Shown here: positions 16,111-24,150 of the stretch, piece by piece | Position numbering within the stretch: position 1 is the first letter of the stretch | How the letters are laid out: each line of letters begins with the position of its first letter | Origin: Natronorubrum bangense | GTDB taxonomy: Archaea > Halobacteriota > Halobacteria > Halobacteriales > Natrialbaceae | Direction: 5' to 3' | DNA: 64,000 nucleotides | NCBI RefSeq assembly: GCF_004799645.1 | Contig: NZ_CP031308.1 | Span: forward strand, 1-64,000 | The notes under the pieces: generated by a model | Told to the model about the DNA's origin: nothing | What the model saw: the letters and a program-made list of their open reading frames with translations, nothing else | Database searches by the model: none | Translations under genes and position numbers: made by a program

Positions 16111-16190
16111 GCCCTGCACTGAGTGATCATCACCTTCGCAAATCGGGCCACGCTTCGTGTGACATTCGCGCTGTCTATTCAGCAAGACTC
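16111..16190. repeat. Imperfect repeat, right copy
   Basis: Matches 12180-12262 in the same orientation: CCCTGCACTGA, then GACATTCGCGCT and ATTCAGCA. The middle is more diverged than the ends. Confidence 0.45.
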
Positions 16191-16277
16191 CTAAATACAT
16201 CACAGATCAAGGATTTCAACAGAGCGCATCAGTCACAATTCCGTAAATTTACTTGACGACCTCCCATAGAATCGCCC

Positions 16278-16559
16278 ATGTACGACCTGACCGGGTTTCA
16301 ACGTGACCTCCTGTACGTGGCTGCTGGACTCGATGAGCCTCACGGACTCGCAATCAAAGACGAACTCGAGGACTACTACGAGAAAGAGATCCACCACGGT
16401 CGTCTGTATCCGAATCTTGACACCCTCGTCGAGAAGGGACTGATCGAGAAAGGTGAAGCCGACCGTCGAACGAACATCTACTCCGTAACGCGCCGAGGAC
16501 GTCGGGAAATCGAAGACCGACGACGCTGGGAAGACCAGTACGTCGAAGATACGCTGTGA
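16278..16559 (+). CDS. PadR-family transcriptional regulator
   Basis: A 93-residue winged-helix protein with the PadR signature: GFQRDLLYVAAGLDEPHGLA, then HHGRLYPNLDTLVEKGLIEK and a beta-wing ending IYSVTRRGRREI. PadR proteins are dimeric DNA-binding repressors. It is short, without a long C-terminal dimerisation helix, as is common in haloarchaea. No target operator is identified, and the ArdC-like gene downstream has its own leader. Confidence 0.82.
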   Translation: MYDLTGFQRDLLYVAAGLDEPHGLAIKDELEDYYEKEIHHGRLYPNLDTLVEKGLIEKGEADRRTNIYSVTRRGRREIEDRRRWEDQYVEDTL

Positions 16560-16637
16560 TTTGGGCGGAGTCCGTTCTGCAACGCTGCTGAGAACCTTCC
16601 TATCTCGTCCACCGTCTCGACGCTGACCGCACGGTGG

Positions 16638-16669
16638 TTTTTTCCAGACCCGCTGATGGCCAGCGGTCT
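16638..16669 (+). promoter_or_regulatory. T-tract/hairpin leader 3
   Basis: TTTTTT is followed by AGACCCGCTG (16646-16655), loop ATGGC and CAGCGGTCT (16661-16669); one base bulges. It precedes ArdC-like gene 1 (ATG 16703). Confidence 0.5.
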
Positions 16670-16702
16670 TCTCGAGTTCGACTCGAGGGACGTGACTTGA
16701 TC

Positions 16703-17638
16703 ATGGCTACGAGCAACAGCACCCGGGAAACGTTCGACGATTCAGAGAGCCGGCACGACGAAATGCACAGTACGATCGAAACGTGGCTCGAGGACCTCGT
16801 CTGTGAGGTCGACGACGCCGTCTCGAGCGAGCAGTTCAGAGAGTGGCTCGGCGTCCAGAGTGAGTTCCACGACTACTCTCCTCGAAACACACTACTGATC
16901 CAGGTCCAGTGTCCGCACGCGACTCGAGTTGCCGGCTACAGAACGTGGCAAAACGAGTTCGATCGATGTGTGAGCGAAGGCGAAAAAGCGATCTGGATCT
17001 GGGCGCCGATCATCGCGAGGAAATGCCCCGAGTGTGGAAACTCGTCGTCGTACCACGAACGGAGTGACTGCGAATACGACGAAACGGAACCCGACGAGTG
17101 GAACAAGGGGCTTGTCGGCTTTCGGCCAGCACCAGTCTTCGATATCTCCCAGACAGAGGGAGAACCACTCCCGGAACTCGAGACCGAGGCAAACGGCACT
17201 GCCGACGAACTGGTGCCAGCACTCCTCGAGGCAGCGGTTGTCCTTGAGGTAGTGGTTGAGGTCGTCCCTCCTCAGGAGTGGTCTCACGGCAGCGCCAAGG
17301 GCGTCTGTCAGTATCGTCTGGAGAAACAGCCACTCGTTGAAGTGCGTGATCGCGAAAACGAGGCTGATCTCGCTGTCACACTCGTTCACGAGTACGCTCA
17401 CGCACTGCTACACGGTGGTCTCGATACCGAAGACGAAAGGTCGAAACGCGAACTCGAGGCTGAAGCCGTCGGATACATCGTCGGTCGGCATTTCGGGGTG
17501 GACACGAGTGGGTCAGCGTTTTACCTCGCCGCGTGGGAGGGGGATGAGCCGGAGGCAATTCTCGAGCGGCTTGAACGAATCAGTTCGACTGCGCAGGAGA
17601 TCATCGACGTCGTCGAGGAGGAAATGGTCGATGTGTGA
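16703..17638 (+). CDS. ArdC-like protein with metallopeptidase domain, copy 1
   Basis: A 311-residue protein. Residues about 20-110 match the ArdC N-terminal single-stranded DNA-binding domain (FHDYSPRNTLLIQVQCP, then GYRTWQNEF and EGEKAIWIWAPI). A short zinc-like insert follows (CPECG, later SDCEY). The C-terminal zinc metallopeptidase motif is HEYAHALLH. ArdC proteins protect incoming plasmid DNA from restriction during conjugation; that role here is inferred. A paralogue lies at 49180. The start at 16703 (MATSNS) matches the start of the paralogue (MATSSD) and follows the hairpin leader. Confidence 0.78.
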   Translation: MATSNSTRETFDDSESRHDEMHSTIETWLEDLVCEVDDAVSSEQFREWLGVQSEFHDYSPRNTLLIQVQCPHATRVAGYRTWQNEFDRCVSEGEKAIWIWAPIIARKCPECGNSSSYHERSDCEYDETEPDEWNKGLVGFRPAPVFDISQTEGEPLPELETEANGTADELVPALLEAAVVLEVVVEVVPPQEWSHGSAKGVCQYRLEKQPLVEVRDRENEADLAVTLVHEYAHALLHGGLDTEDERSKRELEAEAVGYIVGRHFGVDTSGSAFYLAAWEGDEPEAILERLERISSTAQEIIDVVEEEMVDV

Positions 17639-17639
17639 C

Positions 17640-17949
17640 GGACACTGTTGTTCGAAATCATTGAAGCACTCGAGGATCTAGCTGGACCGCGTTCGTCGAG
17701 AAATTGAACGCCGATGTGTATAGCCTCGACGGAGAGAACAAGATAGCGGTCGAAGTTGCGATGGGAGTCAACGACAGAGAAATCAACCACGTCCAAGACC
17801 ACCTGGAAAAGGACTGGAAGACGATAGTCGCCTGCCGGAACCAGTCGTGATGAAAGGCCTAGAACGGAAGCTGGAAGAATCAGACGCCGACAGCTCCGAA
17901 GTGCTGGTGACCACGGTACGAGACCCTGACAGCGGCGACGTTGCGCCTT
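17640..17949 (+). pseudogene. C-terminal remnant of a plasmid ATPase-type gene
   Basis: Two frames joined by an indel encode a peptide with SLDGENKIAVEVAMGVNDRE, then HVQDHLEKDWKTIVACRN, and a final LERKLEESDADSSEVLV. This resembles the C-terminal end of large haloarchaeal plasmid ATPases (HerA/TraG-like proteins). The rest of the gene is absent. The assignment rests on memory of such tails and is tentative; that it is a fragment is clear from the frame breaks. Confidence 0.4.
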
Positions 17950-18592
17950 AGTCCTTCACGATCTCTGGGTCGGACAGTGGGTAGGGCAGCTGTTCGAGGA
18001 ACTCGTCTTCCGATACAACGATACCTCCGTAGTCCCTGAGCCGATACTCGCCGTTGTACCGGCCCCAGGCGTTGATCTGGTATATCTCTGGTTGGCCTGT
18101 GGTCATCCCGTGGCTTACAAACTCGATGTTTGACTCCTCGATTTCATCGGTGAGAGGGGCGAGCTGGTTAGCGATCTCCTGCGATTTCGGCAGTGTCTCG
18201 GCGTAGGGCATGACGGTCCACAAGGCATCTTCGTGGTGGTCGATTACAGGGACGAGCAGATGATCGAGGGGCTCATAGCGGGAGAGAATAACTTCGTGCC
18301 AGTTCGACATCCATCCCTCGGTGTAGTCTACCGGGTACAGCGCATCTTCCGTTCCTGTCTTCCCTATCTCCGGAAGTGCAAACTTTACTACCAGACGTTG
18401 GTCTCCTTCCGCAATGTTGGATGGGACTTCGTAGACTGCCCGACTACGCCCGTTGTCAAGGTGATTGAAGTGCTTATCCAGGGTTTTGTACGCCTTCTTG
18501 AGGTTCTCTTCCTCGTGGATGATCTCTGCCGTCTTGTCGAAGAGCCGTCTGAATGAGTCGTCGACCTCCTCTGGAGGATTCACGATATCCAA
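17948..18592 (-). CDS. Protein-kinase-like fold protein, unknown function
   Basis: A 214-residue protein that reads like a reduced kinase fold: SRAVYEVPSNIAEGDQRLVV followed by KFALPEIG (possible lysine of the N-lobe), then EVILSRYEPLDHLLVPVIDH, WTVMPYAE at the hinge position, and YQINAWGRYNGEYRLRDYGG with an Asp-Tyr-Gly at the DFG position. No HRD loop is seen. Similar proteins occur in viruses and plasmids. The gene lies opposite to its neighbours and may be an independent cargo gene. Confidence 0.45.
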   Translation of the reverse strand: MDIVNPPEEVDDSFRRLFDKTAEIIHEEENLKKAYKTLDKHFNHLDNGRSRAVYEVPSNIAEGDQRLVVKFALPEIGKTGTEDALYPVDYTEGWMSNWHEVILSRYEPLDHLLVPVIDHHEDALWTVMPYAETLPKSQEIANQLAPLTDEIEESNIEFVSHGMTTGQPEIYQINAWGRYNGEYRLRDYGGIVVSEDEFLEQLPYPLSDPEIVKD

Positions 18593-18739
18593 CCTGTTAT
18601 ATTGATAGATTAGAAACCTTTCGGGAACTTTCTGCTATTCTTTCCTGTTGCCTCTCTGATCGTACAGCCGAAGTTCTTCCGGCGTGATGACCGCAGTGGC
18701 TCCCCATACCTGGACAACTATCCGGCCCTGAACCTGCGT

Positions 18740-18952
18740 AATCGCTTCAAAGACTTCTCGGTGGATGTCATCAGTATCTGTGGCAGACCGTCTTCTCTGT
18801 GATCAAGCGCACTCTCGGCGACGCCGTGCGTACGCGATTCTGGTATCGTGAGTTCCGTGAAATTGTCCTGATGTGTGTCGTCTATAACATCAAGCGTGCC
18901 ATCGAACAGTAAAATCAACCGCAGTATGGCGATTCACCACGGCCATTTCGAG
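18740..18952 (+). pseudogene. Decayed ISH1-type transposase C-terminus and IS end
   Basis: The stretch ending at TAA 18910-18912 encodes FSVIKRTLGDAVRTRFWYRE and FREIVLMCVVYNIKRAIEQ, nearly the same as the C-terminus of the transposase at 4735. Downstream, GGCGATTCACCACGGCC resembles the terminal repeat of that IS. The 5' two-thirds of the transposase gene are missing, so this is a remnant of a second insertion. Confidence 0.7.
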
Positions 18953-19001
18953 AGATCTCACATCACTATTAGGGCAACACCGTACTCGTGTTCGCGTTGT
19001 G

Positions 19002-19031
19002 TTTTGTGCGCCTGAACAAGGTGCAGGCGCA
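19002..19031 (+). promoter_or_regulatory. T-tract/hairpin leader 4
   Basis: TTTTG is followed by TGCGCC (19007-19012) and GGCGCA (19026-19031), with loop TGAACAAGGTGCA. It precedes the ATG at 19060. Confidence 0.5.
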
Positions 19032-19059
19032 TCAGAGAAGGTGTCTGCGTGAAAACCCA

Positions 19060-19368
19060 ATGACACAGCGAAGGATACGTACTGCCGATCCCGTAAAGAC
19101 GGCGTGCCTCAATCTGGTTTGTGAAAAACCAACGTCAACGGTATACTGCTCGCCAGCTTGTGCCATTTCGCACCAGGATCAGATCCAACTCAAGATCACG
19201 GAGGCCCGATCATTATTCTCGAGGTTCAGCAGACTCGAGGACACCACGTTGTACTCGGCGTCGACGAAGAGTTCTGTGAGACAGTCGTCTCGGCCTGTGA
19301 GCTTCGAGGAGAGTGGTTCGAAATACACGGTGACAAGGAGATCAGAAATCGACTGGACGCGATCGTGA
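19060..19368 (+). CDS. Small zinc-finger protein, C-terminus uncertain
   Basis: The first 51 residues hold CLNLVCEKP and YCSPAC, a two-knuckle zinc motif also present in the protein at 20515 (CRLPAC, FCSDSC). After about 19205 the frame loses protein-like character while the overlapping frame of the next gene gains it. Either this gene ends in an out-of-frame tail or a frameshift once joined the two. The start follows leader 4. The N-terminal part is well supported and the C-terminal part is not. Confidence 0.45.
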   Translation: MTQRRIRTADPVKTACLNLVCEKPTSTVYCSPACAISHQDQIQLKITEARSLFSRFSRLEDTTLYSASTKSSVRQSSRPVSFEESGSKYTVTRRSEIDWTRS

Positions 19369-19589
19369 CGATCTGGATGGTTGGACGTCGGCGTGGGCGT
19401 ATCCACACTCGAGTAGCGTGGCTGGCTCTCACTGCTGACGCTTGCCAGTGGTATGCCGAATCGTTGCAAAGGGCTCGAGAGGATGAACTTGATTGGCGGG
19501 CCAAAGACGCCTGTCGACATCTCAAGAGTGTGCTCCGAGAGTATCGACGAATGAACGGTCGTATCTACGAACTCAGAACGAAAAGGTAG
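19158..19589 (+). CDS. Hypothetical protein overlapping the zinc-finger gene
   Basis: From about residue 20 the sequence is convincingly coding (GHHVVLGVDEEFCETVVSAC, then AWLALTADACQWYAESLQRA and ACRHLKSVLREYRR). The listed start lies inside the preceding gene in another frame, and the real start may be further in or supplied by a frameshift from the zinc-finger frame. The product is helical and basic at its end. No family is recognised. Confidence 0.45.
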   Translation: MCHFAPGSDPTQDHGGPIIILEVQQTRGHHVVLGVDEEFCETVVSACELRGEWFEIHGDKEIRNRLDAIVTIWMVGRRRGRIHTRVAWLALTADACQWYAESLQRAREDELDWRAKDACRHLKSVLREYRRMNGRIYELRTKR

Positions 19590-19762
19590 TGCCACCGTCT
19601 CGAAGCGCTAACAGCGGAAATACTGGAAACAATGGTGTCTTGATGATACCCAAGTTACCCCACATGAGAATCGTTTTCGGATTTCGTGGGGGAACTTTTA
19701 ACTTGCTCAGAAAAACACCGCTCCTTTCGAAACTATATCTCGACGGCAGACGCTACAAGCGA

Positions 19763-19792
19763 TTTTTTGTGCGCCAACAAGCGTGAGGCGCA
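19763..19792 (+). promoter_or_regulatory. T-tract/hairpin leader 5
   Basis: TTTTTTG is followed by TGCGCC (19770-19775), loop AACAAGCGTGA and GGCGCA (19787-19792). The SWIM-protein ATG follows at 19817. Confidence 0.55.
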
Positions 19793-19816
19793 ACTCAATG
19801 TGCCTCGAGATCACTG

Positions 19817-20380
19817 ATGAGTACAGATCAACCACTCCAGAACGAGACGCATCGAGAATACCAACTCAAGCAGAAAGACACGAGCGATCGGGACCGCAGC
19901 TACCCAGGTGACGTTGCCCACCTCAACGGACATGAACTCATAGCTATTGATGAGTGGCTTCCCGGAACTGAGCCATCACCGTATGAGATCGACCTCACAG
20001 AAGGCTATGAATACCGCACACGCTACTGGCGCTGCAGAAAATGCGGCCAAGAACGCAATCGTCGAGAGGAATTCATCAACCCTTGTACGGACACCCAACC
20101 ACCGACTGCACTCGAGGCAGGCGGCTACTCTGTCGATGAGCCACGAACCCGTCGCGCGCTGAGCGAGGATATGGACGTTCGTTTCGCCAGCGTGGGGCCA
20201 ACCTACGAGGTCGTCAGCGGGAGTGGGAACACCTACATGGTTGACGTCGAAGCGGAGACGTGTACTTGTCCGGATTGTGAACAACGCCAGCCCTCCGGTG
20301 GTTGCAAACATCTCAGACGCGTCGACCTCGAGATTCGGACTGGGATCACTCCCGCCCCGGATGGGACATTCAACCGGTGA
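19817..20380 (+). CDS. SWIM zinc-finger protein 1
   Basis: A 187-residue protein with a CRKCG knuckle in the middle (RYWRCRKCGQERNRREEF) and a C-terminal SWIM finger, CTCPDCEQRQPSGGCKHL, the CxCx(n)CxH pattern. SWIM domains bind DNA or proteins. The block before the finger (YEVVSGSGNTYMVDVEAETC) and the tail after it (RRVDLEIRTG) recur in the protein at 51719. Both genes have T-tract/hairpin leaders. The partner and pathway are unknown. Confidence 0.7.
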   Translation: MSTDQPLQNETHREYQLKQKDTSDRDRSYPGDVAHLNGHELIAIDEWLPGTEPSPYEIDLTEGYEYRTRYWRCRKCGQERNRREEFINPCTDTQPPTALEAGGYSVDEPRTRRALSEDMDVRFASVGPTYEVVSGSGNTYMVDVEAETCTCPDCEQRQPSGGCKHLRRVDLEIRTGITPAPDGTFNR

Positions 20381-20413
20381 CTGTGGGTAGAACCGATCGT
20401 CCGTTCGAGATAG

Positions 20414-20441
20414 TTTGTCGTCCCCGAGAGGAGTGCGGGGG
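20414..20441 (+). promoter_or_regulatory. T-tract/hairpin leader 6
   Basis: TTTGTCG is followed by TCCCC (20421-20425), loop GAGAGGAGTGC and GGGGG (20437-20441). It lies 73 bases before the ATG at 20515. Confidence 0.45.
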
Positions 20442-20514
20442 TTCGACTGAAGCCACCGCAGACACCGATGCGAACAAACAACGTAGCACCAGCGTCGCCA
20501 GACGCTGAGACGAC

Positions 20515-20697
20515 ATGGCCCCTGAAGCGAGGTATTGCCAGATGACCAAGTATAACGAGTGTCGGCTACCGGCCTGTACGAGACTCACCCGCGATCGGGC
20601 AGGATACGCTGGCCGATTCTGTTCGGACAGCTGTGAAGTCCGCTATGAGCATCTGCAGGCAGACGCTCGAGACACAGCTCAGGAGGATGCGTACTGA
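20515..20697 (+). CDS. Small zinc-finger protein
   Basis: A 60-residue protein with CRLPAC and FCSDSC, a FCS-like zinc motif, followed by a short acidic helix. The N-terminal zinc region resembles that of the gene at 19060. Its stop overlaps the start of the next gene by one base (TGATG), so the two are probably translated together. Function is unknown; many plasmid-borne haloarchaeal genes of this kind accompany replication or transfer genes. Confidence 0.6.
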   Translation: MAPEARYCQMTKYNECRLPACTRLTRDRAGYAGRFCSDSCEVRYEHLQADARDTAQEDAY

Positions 20698-20891
20698 TGC
20701 TCGAGCAGATTGATCATCGAGGCAAGCGCTTCACGATCGAGGACGACATTGATGACAAACGGAGAATCGAACGCCGACGGCGGGCAGTTGCCCTCGAACG
20801 ACAGGCCCAGAGAGAACTCCGCGAACTCGAGCGGGCGAAAGCGGTCGCTGGTCCAGCCGGGATGAATCCCGACGTCGAGGTGCTCGACTGA
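20697..20891 (+). CDS. Small charged coiled-coil-like protein
   Basis: A 64-residue protein rich in Arg and Glu (RRAVALERQAQRELRELERA), likely a single long helix. It overlaps the zinc-finger gene by one base. No family is recognised. The overlap and protein-like composition support a real gene despite its size. Confidence 0.5.
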   Translation: MLEQIDHRGKRFTIEDDIDDKRRIERRRRAVALERQAQRELRELERAKAVAGPAGMNPDVEVLD

Positions 20892-21061
20892 TGACGCCAG
20901 AGGTGCCCTGAAACCTGCACTGTCGCCTCCCGTTCTCTGGATCCCCCTCCTCTGGCCGAGATGGACTCGGGTGTGAGACTGTCCCGTTGCTCGGTATCCC
21001 TCGACCACTCGAGACTCCGTCTCGCTTGCTCCCGCTGCGCGCCTCTTTTCATTCAGTGTTT

Positions 21062-21215
21062 ACGGGGTCGGGGGACGACCGAGTCAGCCTTACCCTTTCT
21101 GAGCCCGCCAGGCTATCGGCTGAGTCGCTGCGTGTCAAGTCCGGTTGAACCGTGTTTCTCTGCGGCCCGTCCCGCTCACCGCTGCCGCCCGCCGCGTCGC
21201 TCGCACCTAGTCCGG
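21062..21215. repeat. Direct repeat upstream of the HTH/PIN pair
   Basis: About 150 bases beginning GTCGGGGGACGACCGAG and containing CCCTTTCTGA and TATCGGCTG recur with changes at 22513-22670, in the same orientation, so the toxin-antitoxin pair lies between two copies. Part of the repeat also resembles the spacer before RPA-like gene 1. Confidence 0.6.
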
Positions 21216-21274
21216 ATAGATTGACCGCAACACTCTTTATTGATTCGCTGTAAACTGTAAACACTCAATTGCCC

Positions 21275-21877
21275 ATGTCACGCACCTCAAACCGAACCAA
21301 CGGGGATGTTATCCGCGACTTCCTCTCGGTCGCGGACCTCCTTGAGGAGCCACAGCTCGCCAAACTGTACGCGTATCTCGCCCGAGAGGAGGAAGCAACC
21401 GTTCAGGAACTCATGAACGAACTCGACCTCGCACAGGGAACGGCCTACACCTATGTGAACCGGCTGGTCGACGCCGGCGTCATCGAGGCGACCACCGACG
21501 AGCAACCCCGGGTGTACGTCGCTCGCGACATCAATCTGACCGTCACAGCAGCTGATGACGCTCGCGAGTACACGATCACGCCCGCGCTCATCGACGCCAT
21601 CGCCCGTCGCACGACCGACGACAACATCGATACCTACATCGACCGCCACGGCATCGCCGGACTCGCAACGGCACTCACCTACACCGTCGATCGGGAACGT
21701 GGCGAGGTCACCCACCGGCTGATGGCTCGTGATCTCGACATCTCGCCGCTCGCCGCCGAGATCATCCTGCAGGCGCTTCGCCCCGTCGTCCACGAGCACT
21801 TCGGTATCGAGGAGGCAGGCGCGTCGGTCGCGGATATCGAGGGTGCTGACCGGGACATCGCCGGCGACGACGTGTGA
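21275..21877 (+). CDS. HTH antitoxin-type regulator (DUF7437-like)
   Basis: A 200-residue protein with a winged-helix domain (EATVQELMNELDLAQGTAYT, then YVNRLVDAGVIE) and a C-terminal helical region. The ATG at 21275 is preferred to a TTG six bases earlier. The stop overlaps the GTG start of the PIN gene (GTGA), the usual order of antitoxin then toxin. AT-rich bases 21230-21265 probably contain the promoter. The antitoxin role is inferred from this coupling and from similar haloarchaeal pairs. Confidence 0.7.
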   Translation: MSRTSNRTNGDVIRDFLSVADLLEEPQLAKLYAYLAREEEATVQELMNELDLAQGTAYTYVNRLVDAGVIEATTDEQPRVYVARDINLTVTAADDAREYTITPALIDAIARRTTDDNIDTYIDRHGIAGLATALTYTVDRERGEVTHRLMARDLDISPLAAEIILQALRPVVHEHFGIEEAGASVADIEGADRDIAGDDV

Positions 21878-22374
21878 GCGCCATCCATATCGCTGATACC
21901 GGTCTGTTCGTCGCGATGGGAAAACCGTCGAACCGTCGGTATCAGGTCGTCCGAACGTTTGCATGCCGGAACGACATGACGTTCGTCCTCCCGGAACGCG
22001 TCTACGACGAACTGACCGTCAACGCGCCCGACGTCGAGACGCCGCCGGTCGACACGGCAATCGACGAAGGGTGGGCCCGAGTCGCAGCCCCGTTGGGATA
22101 CACGAACGCACTAGTCTCCCGGACGATGGACGGCGTGCAGCGATACATCGCGAACGCTGATGACCGCCCTGCCGACGAGATCGAACGTGCGGATCCAGCG
22201 CTGGCAGGGGTCGCCGCTCAAGCGTTCGTCGACGAGACCGCTGACCACGCTTACATCTATACGACGGATACCCTCGCTGGAGAAGGGGCTGAGAATGTCT
22301 TCGCCAGTGAGGGCTACGGCGATTCAGTCACGTACGTGAACGGCTTCCGCTTCGTCGAAGAGCTTCTCGAGTAG
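21874..22374 (+). CDS. PIN-like ribonuclease toxin
   Basis: A 166-residue protein with PIN-domain features: ADTGLFVAMG supplies the first Asp, LPERVYDELT a Glu, and DETADHAYIYTTDTLAG the C-terminal acidic cluster. PIN toxins cleave RNA. Translation starts at GTG inside the antitoxin stop. Right after the gene begins the second direct repeat, so the pair may have been inserted or duplicated as a unit ahead of RPA-like gene 2. Confidence 0.7.
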   Translation: MSAIHIADTGLFVAMGKPSNRRYQVVRTFACRNDMTFVLPERVYDELTVNAPDVETPPVDTAIDEGWARVAAPLGYTNALVSRTMDGVQRYIANADDRPADEIERADPALAGVAAQAFVDETADHAYIYTTDTLAGEGAENVFASEGYGDSVTYVNGFRFVEELLE

Positions 22375-22512
22375 GACGCTCCTCGTTGGGTCCACACACC
22401 GATCACTGCGGAGCAAAATTCGATATCAGTTCGCCAGCGATAGCCGTTACTGTCTCGAAAGCCCTCGGTCGCTCGGCATCCCGCGGCCCACGCTGCGCTC
22501 CTCGTACCTACG

Positions 22513-22670
22513 GTGCTTGCGGAGTCGGGGGACGACCGAGACAGCCTCGCCCTTTCTGATTCCACCAGGATATCGGCTGTCTCACTGAGCGTTGAACCCG
22601 GTTGAACAGGTTCTTTGTTACGGCACGCCCCGCTCGCCGCATCCGCCCTCCGCATCACTCGCGACCGACC
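22513..22670. repeat. Direct repeat downstream of the HTH/PIN pair
   Basis: Imperfect second copy of 21062-21215 in the same orientation. It runs into the leader region of RPA-like gene 2. Confidence 0.6.
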
Positions 22671-22732
22671 ATTCCGGGCATGCGGCGAGCAAGCTCGCCG
22701 TTCCGGGCTGAAATGAATCTGGTCTCGACGCC

Positions 22733-23096
22733 AGCATTAAGCGCGTTTTCGGTTGCGCCCCTCGCGGGCTTTCGCGTTCCAGCACTTTGGGCCGCTCCAC
22801 GCGGCGAGTCATACCACGACTCGCCGTGCTCACGACCGTCGCGCTGGACACGGACCCGCAGTCCGGGCCGGACGCGAGAAACGGCTTAAAGCTGGCCGCT
22901 CGCTCCGGGCGGGTCGGCGCGCGGTTCTGGTTGGATGGCCTCCCCGAGACGCTCTCGCTCGCGCCCCAAGGGGCGCTCACGAAGGCGCGAGCGAGAGCGC
23001 ACAGATGGTTCTGTCGATCGTTGTCGTCGGAAAACCGCGATGTAGCAGCATCGCGGTGTCGGGCGCTGAGCGCCTTCGGAATTTTGGAGAATTCCA
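22733..23096 (+). promoter_or_regulatory. Structured leader of RPA-like gene 2 with competing hairpins
   Basis: CATTAAGCGCG (22735) and GGCTTAAAGCTGGCCGCTCG (22884) match the leader of RPA-like gene 1. GCTCTCGCTCGCGCC (22951-22965) pairs perfectly over 15 bp with 22984-22998. The inner hairpin GCGCCCC-AA-GGGGCGC (22961-22976) shares the left arm and excludes the outer stem. Compared with copy 1, both stems changed bases but kept pairing. Confidence 0.6.
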
Positions 23097-23993
23097 ATGT
23101 CAAGTAAGAACGTTACCAGTGAAGTAGTTTCGGTCGATGAACAAGCATTCGAAAAAGCGGACGAAGCGGTGGTCGACGAGGACGGCTTCGAAGTCGTCGA
23201 TGAGACACCGGAGTTCCAGGCAACGGTACAGATGGAGGTGCAGGCGAAGGTAGATGCCAACCACCCGGACGGGATGGTCGACACCAGTGAAGAGCGGATC
23301 TACGGTGCGACTCTTGAACAGGAAGAGCGCATTCGGGCGCGAGAGGCGGAGCTGGAGCGCATCAGTGCCAGGGCGGAGATGGGGATGCAAGACGGTCGGG
23401 AGAATCGGACGCGAGATATCGTAGCGAAGCAGAGTGCTGAGCGACGTGTTGAGTTCCAGAAACGGGCGGCGAGCGTGAACCCGTGGGCGGATCCGGACCG
23501 AGACGATCCTCGTGCAGAACTGACGCAGGAGCAGTTGGCGGCGGTGAACAAGCAGTCAATGCGGCTGGCAGAGAAGCTGGATGGCTGGTCGCGAGCAGCG
23601 ATTGGTCGGCGAATGGGTGAAGCCGTCGTCGATGGAAAAGACCTGATGAGTGCAGTCGTCGGGGTTTTCGAAGAGTTGCAGACGGCGCCGGGACAGGTGG
23701 TCCCCATCGGGATGCTCGAAGGCGTCAATCGGAAAGAAGTGAGCATCGAAGGTACTGTGACACAGCTGTGGGAGCCGTCGAGTTCAGCTATTTCCCAAGT
23801 GGGGCTCATCGAAGACGAAAGTGGGCGAACGAAGCTGACGTCGTGGGTCGCAAGTGACCAACCCTGGATCGAAGAAGGCGAACGAGTTCGCATTCACGGG
23901 GCTGCGAAGAACTGGTACAACGGGCGCGTCTCAGTAGCCCTCACTGGGTGGAGCACCGTGATGTTCCCAGAACGCGGTCGGTGGTGGGAATAG
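23097..23993 (+). CDS. RPA-like OB-fold single-stranded DNA-binding protein 2
   Basis: A 298-residue paralogue of the protein at 10402. Shared features are the start (VSVDEQA), a QAKVDANHPDG block, the segment QEERIRAREAELERIS, the OB-fold (VTQLWEPSSSAISQVG, DESGRTKLTSW, EGERVRIHGAAKNWYNGR) and the tail FPERGRWWE. The two copies differ most between residues 110 and 165. Both probably bind single-stranded DNA; the divergence suggests separate partners or replicons rather than a fresh duplication. Confidence 0.75.
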   Translation: MSSKNVTSEVVSVDEQAFEKADEAVVDEDGFEVVDETPEFQATVQMEVQAKVDANHPDGMVDTSEERIYGATLEQEERIRAREAELERISARAEMGMQDGRENRTRDIVAKQSAERRVEFQKRAASVNPWADPDRDDPRAELTQEQLAAVNKQSMRLAEKLDGWSRAAIGRRMGEAVVDGKDLMSAVVGVFEELQTAPGQVVPIGMLEGVNRKEVSIEGTVTQLWEPSSSAISQVGLIEDESGRTKLTSWVASDQPWIEEGERVRIHGAAKNWYNGRVSVALTGWSTVMFPERGRWWE

Positions 23994-24011
23994 CCGGTCA
24001 TCGCGACTCTC

Positions 24012-24017
24012 TTTTTT
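24012..24017 (+). terminator. T-tract terminator after RPA-like gene 2
   Basis: TTTTTT lies 19 bases after the stop codon and is followed by GCTAGGTGCC, as after RPA-like gene 1. Confidence 0.45.
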
Positions 24018-24150
24018 GCTAGGTGCCGGACCGACCCAGACCCCACCACCCCACCCTCCGCTCCGTGCTCGCTTCGCTGCGCGCGCAGCCACGACCTCGA
24101 GAACAGTTTATCTGGCGCCGCGATGGAAGTCGGCACAAGTAGACCTGCGA

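Noticed and set aside
15948..16151. Longer N-terminus for the APH-like protein
   Set aside because: The extra residues are low in protein-like character and are encoded by the non-coding repeat at 16111-16190. The start at 15947 begins where homology-like sequence begins.
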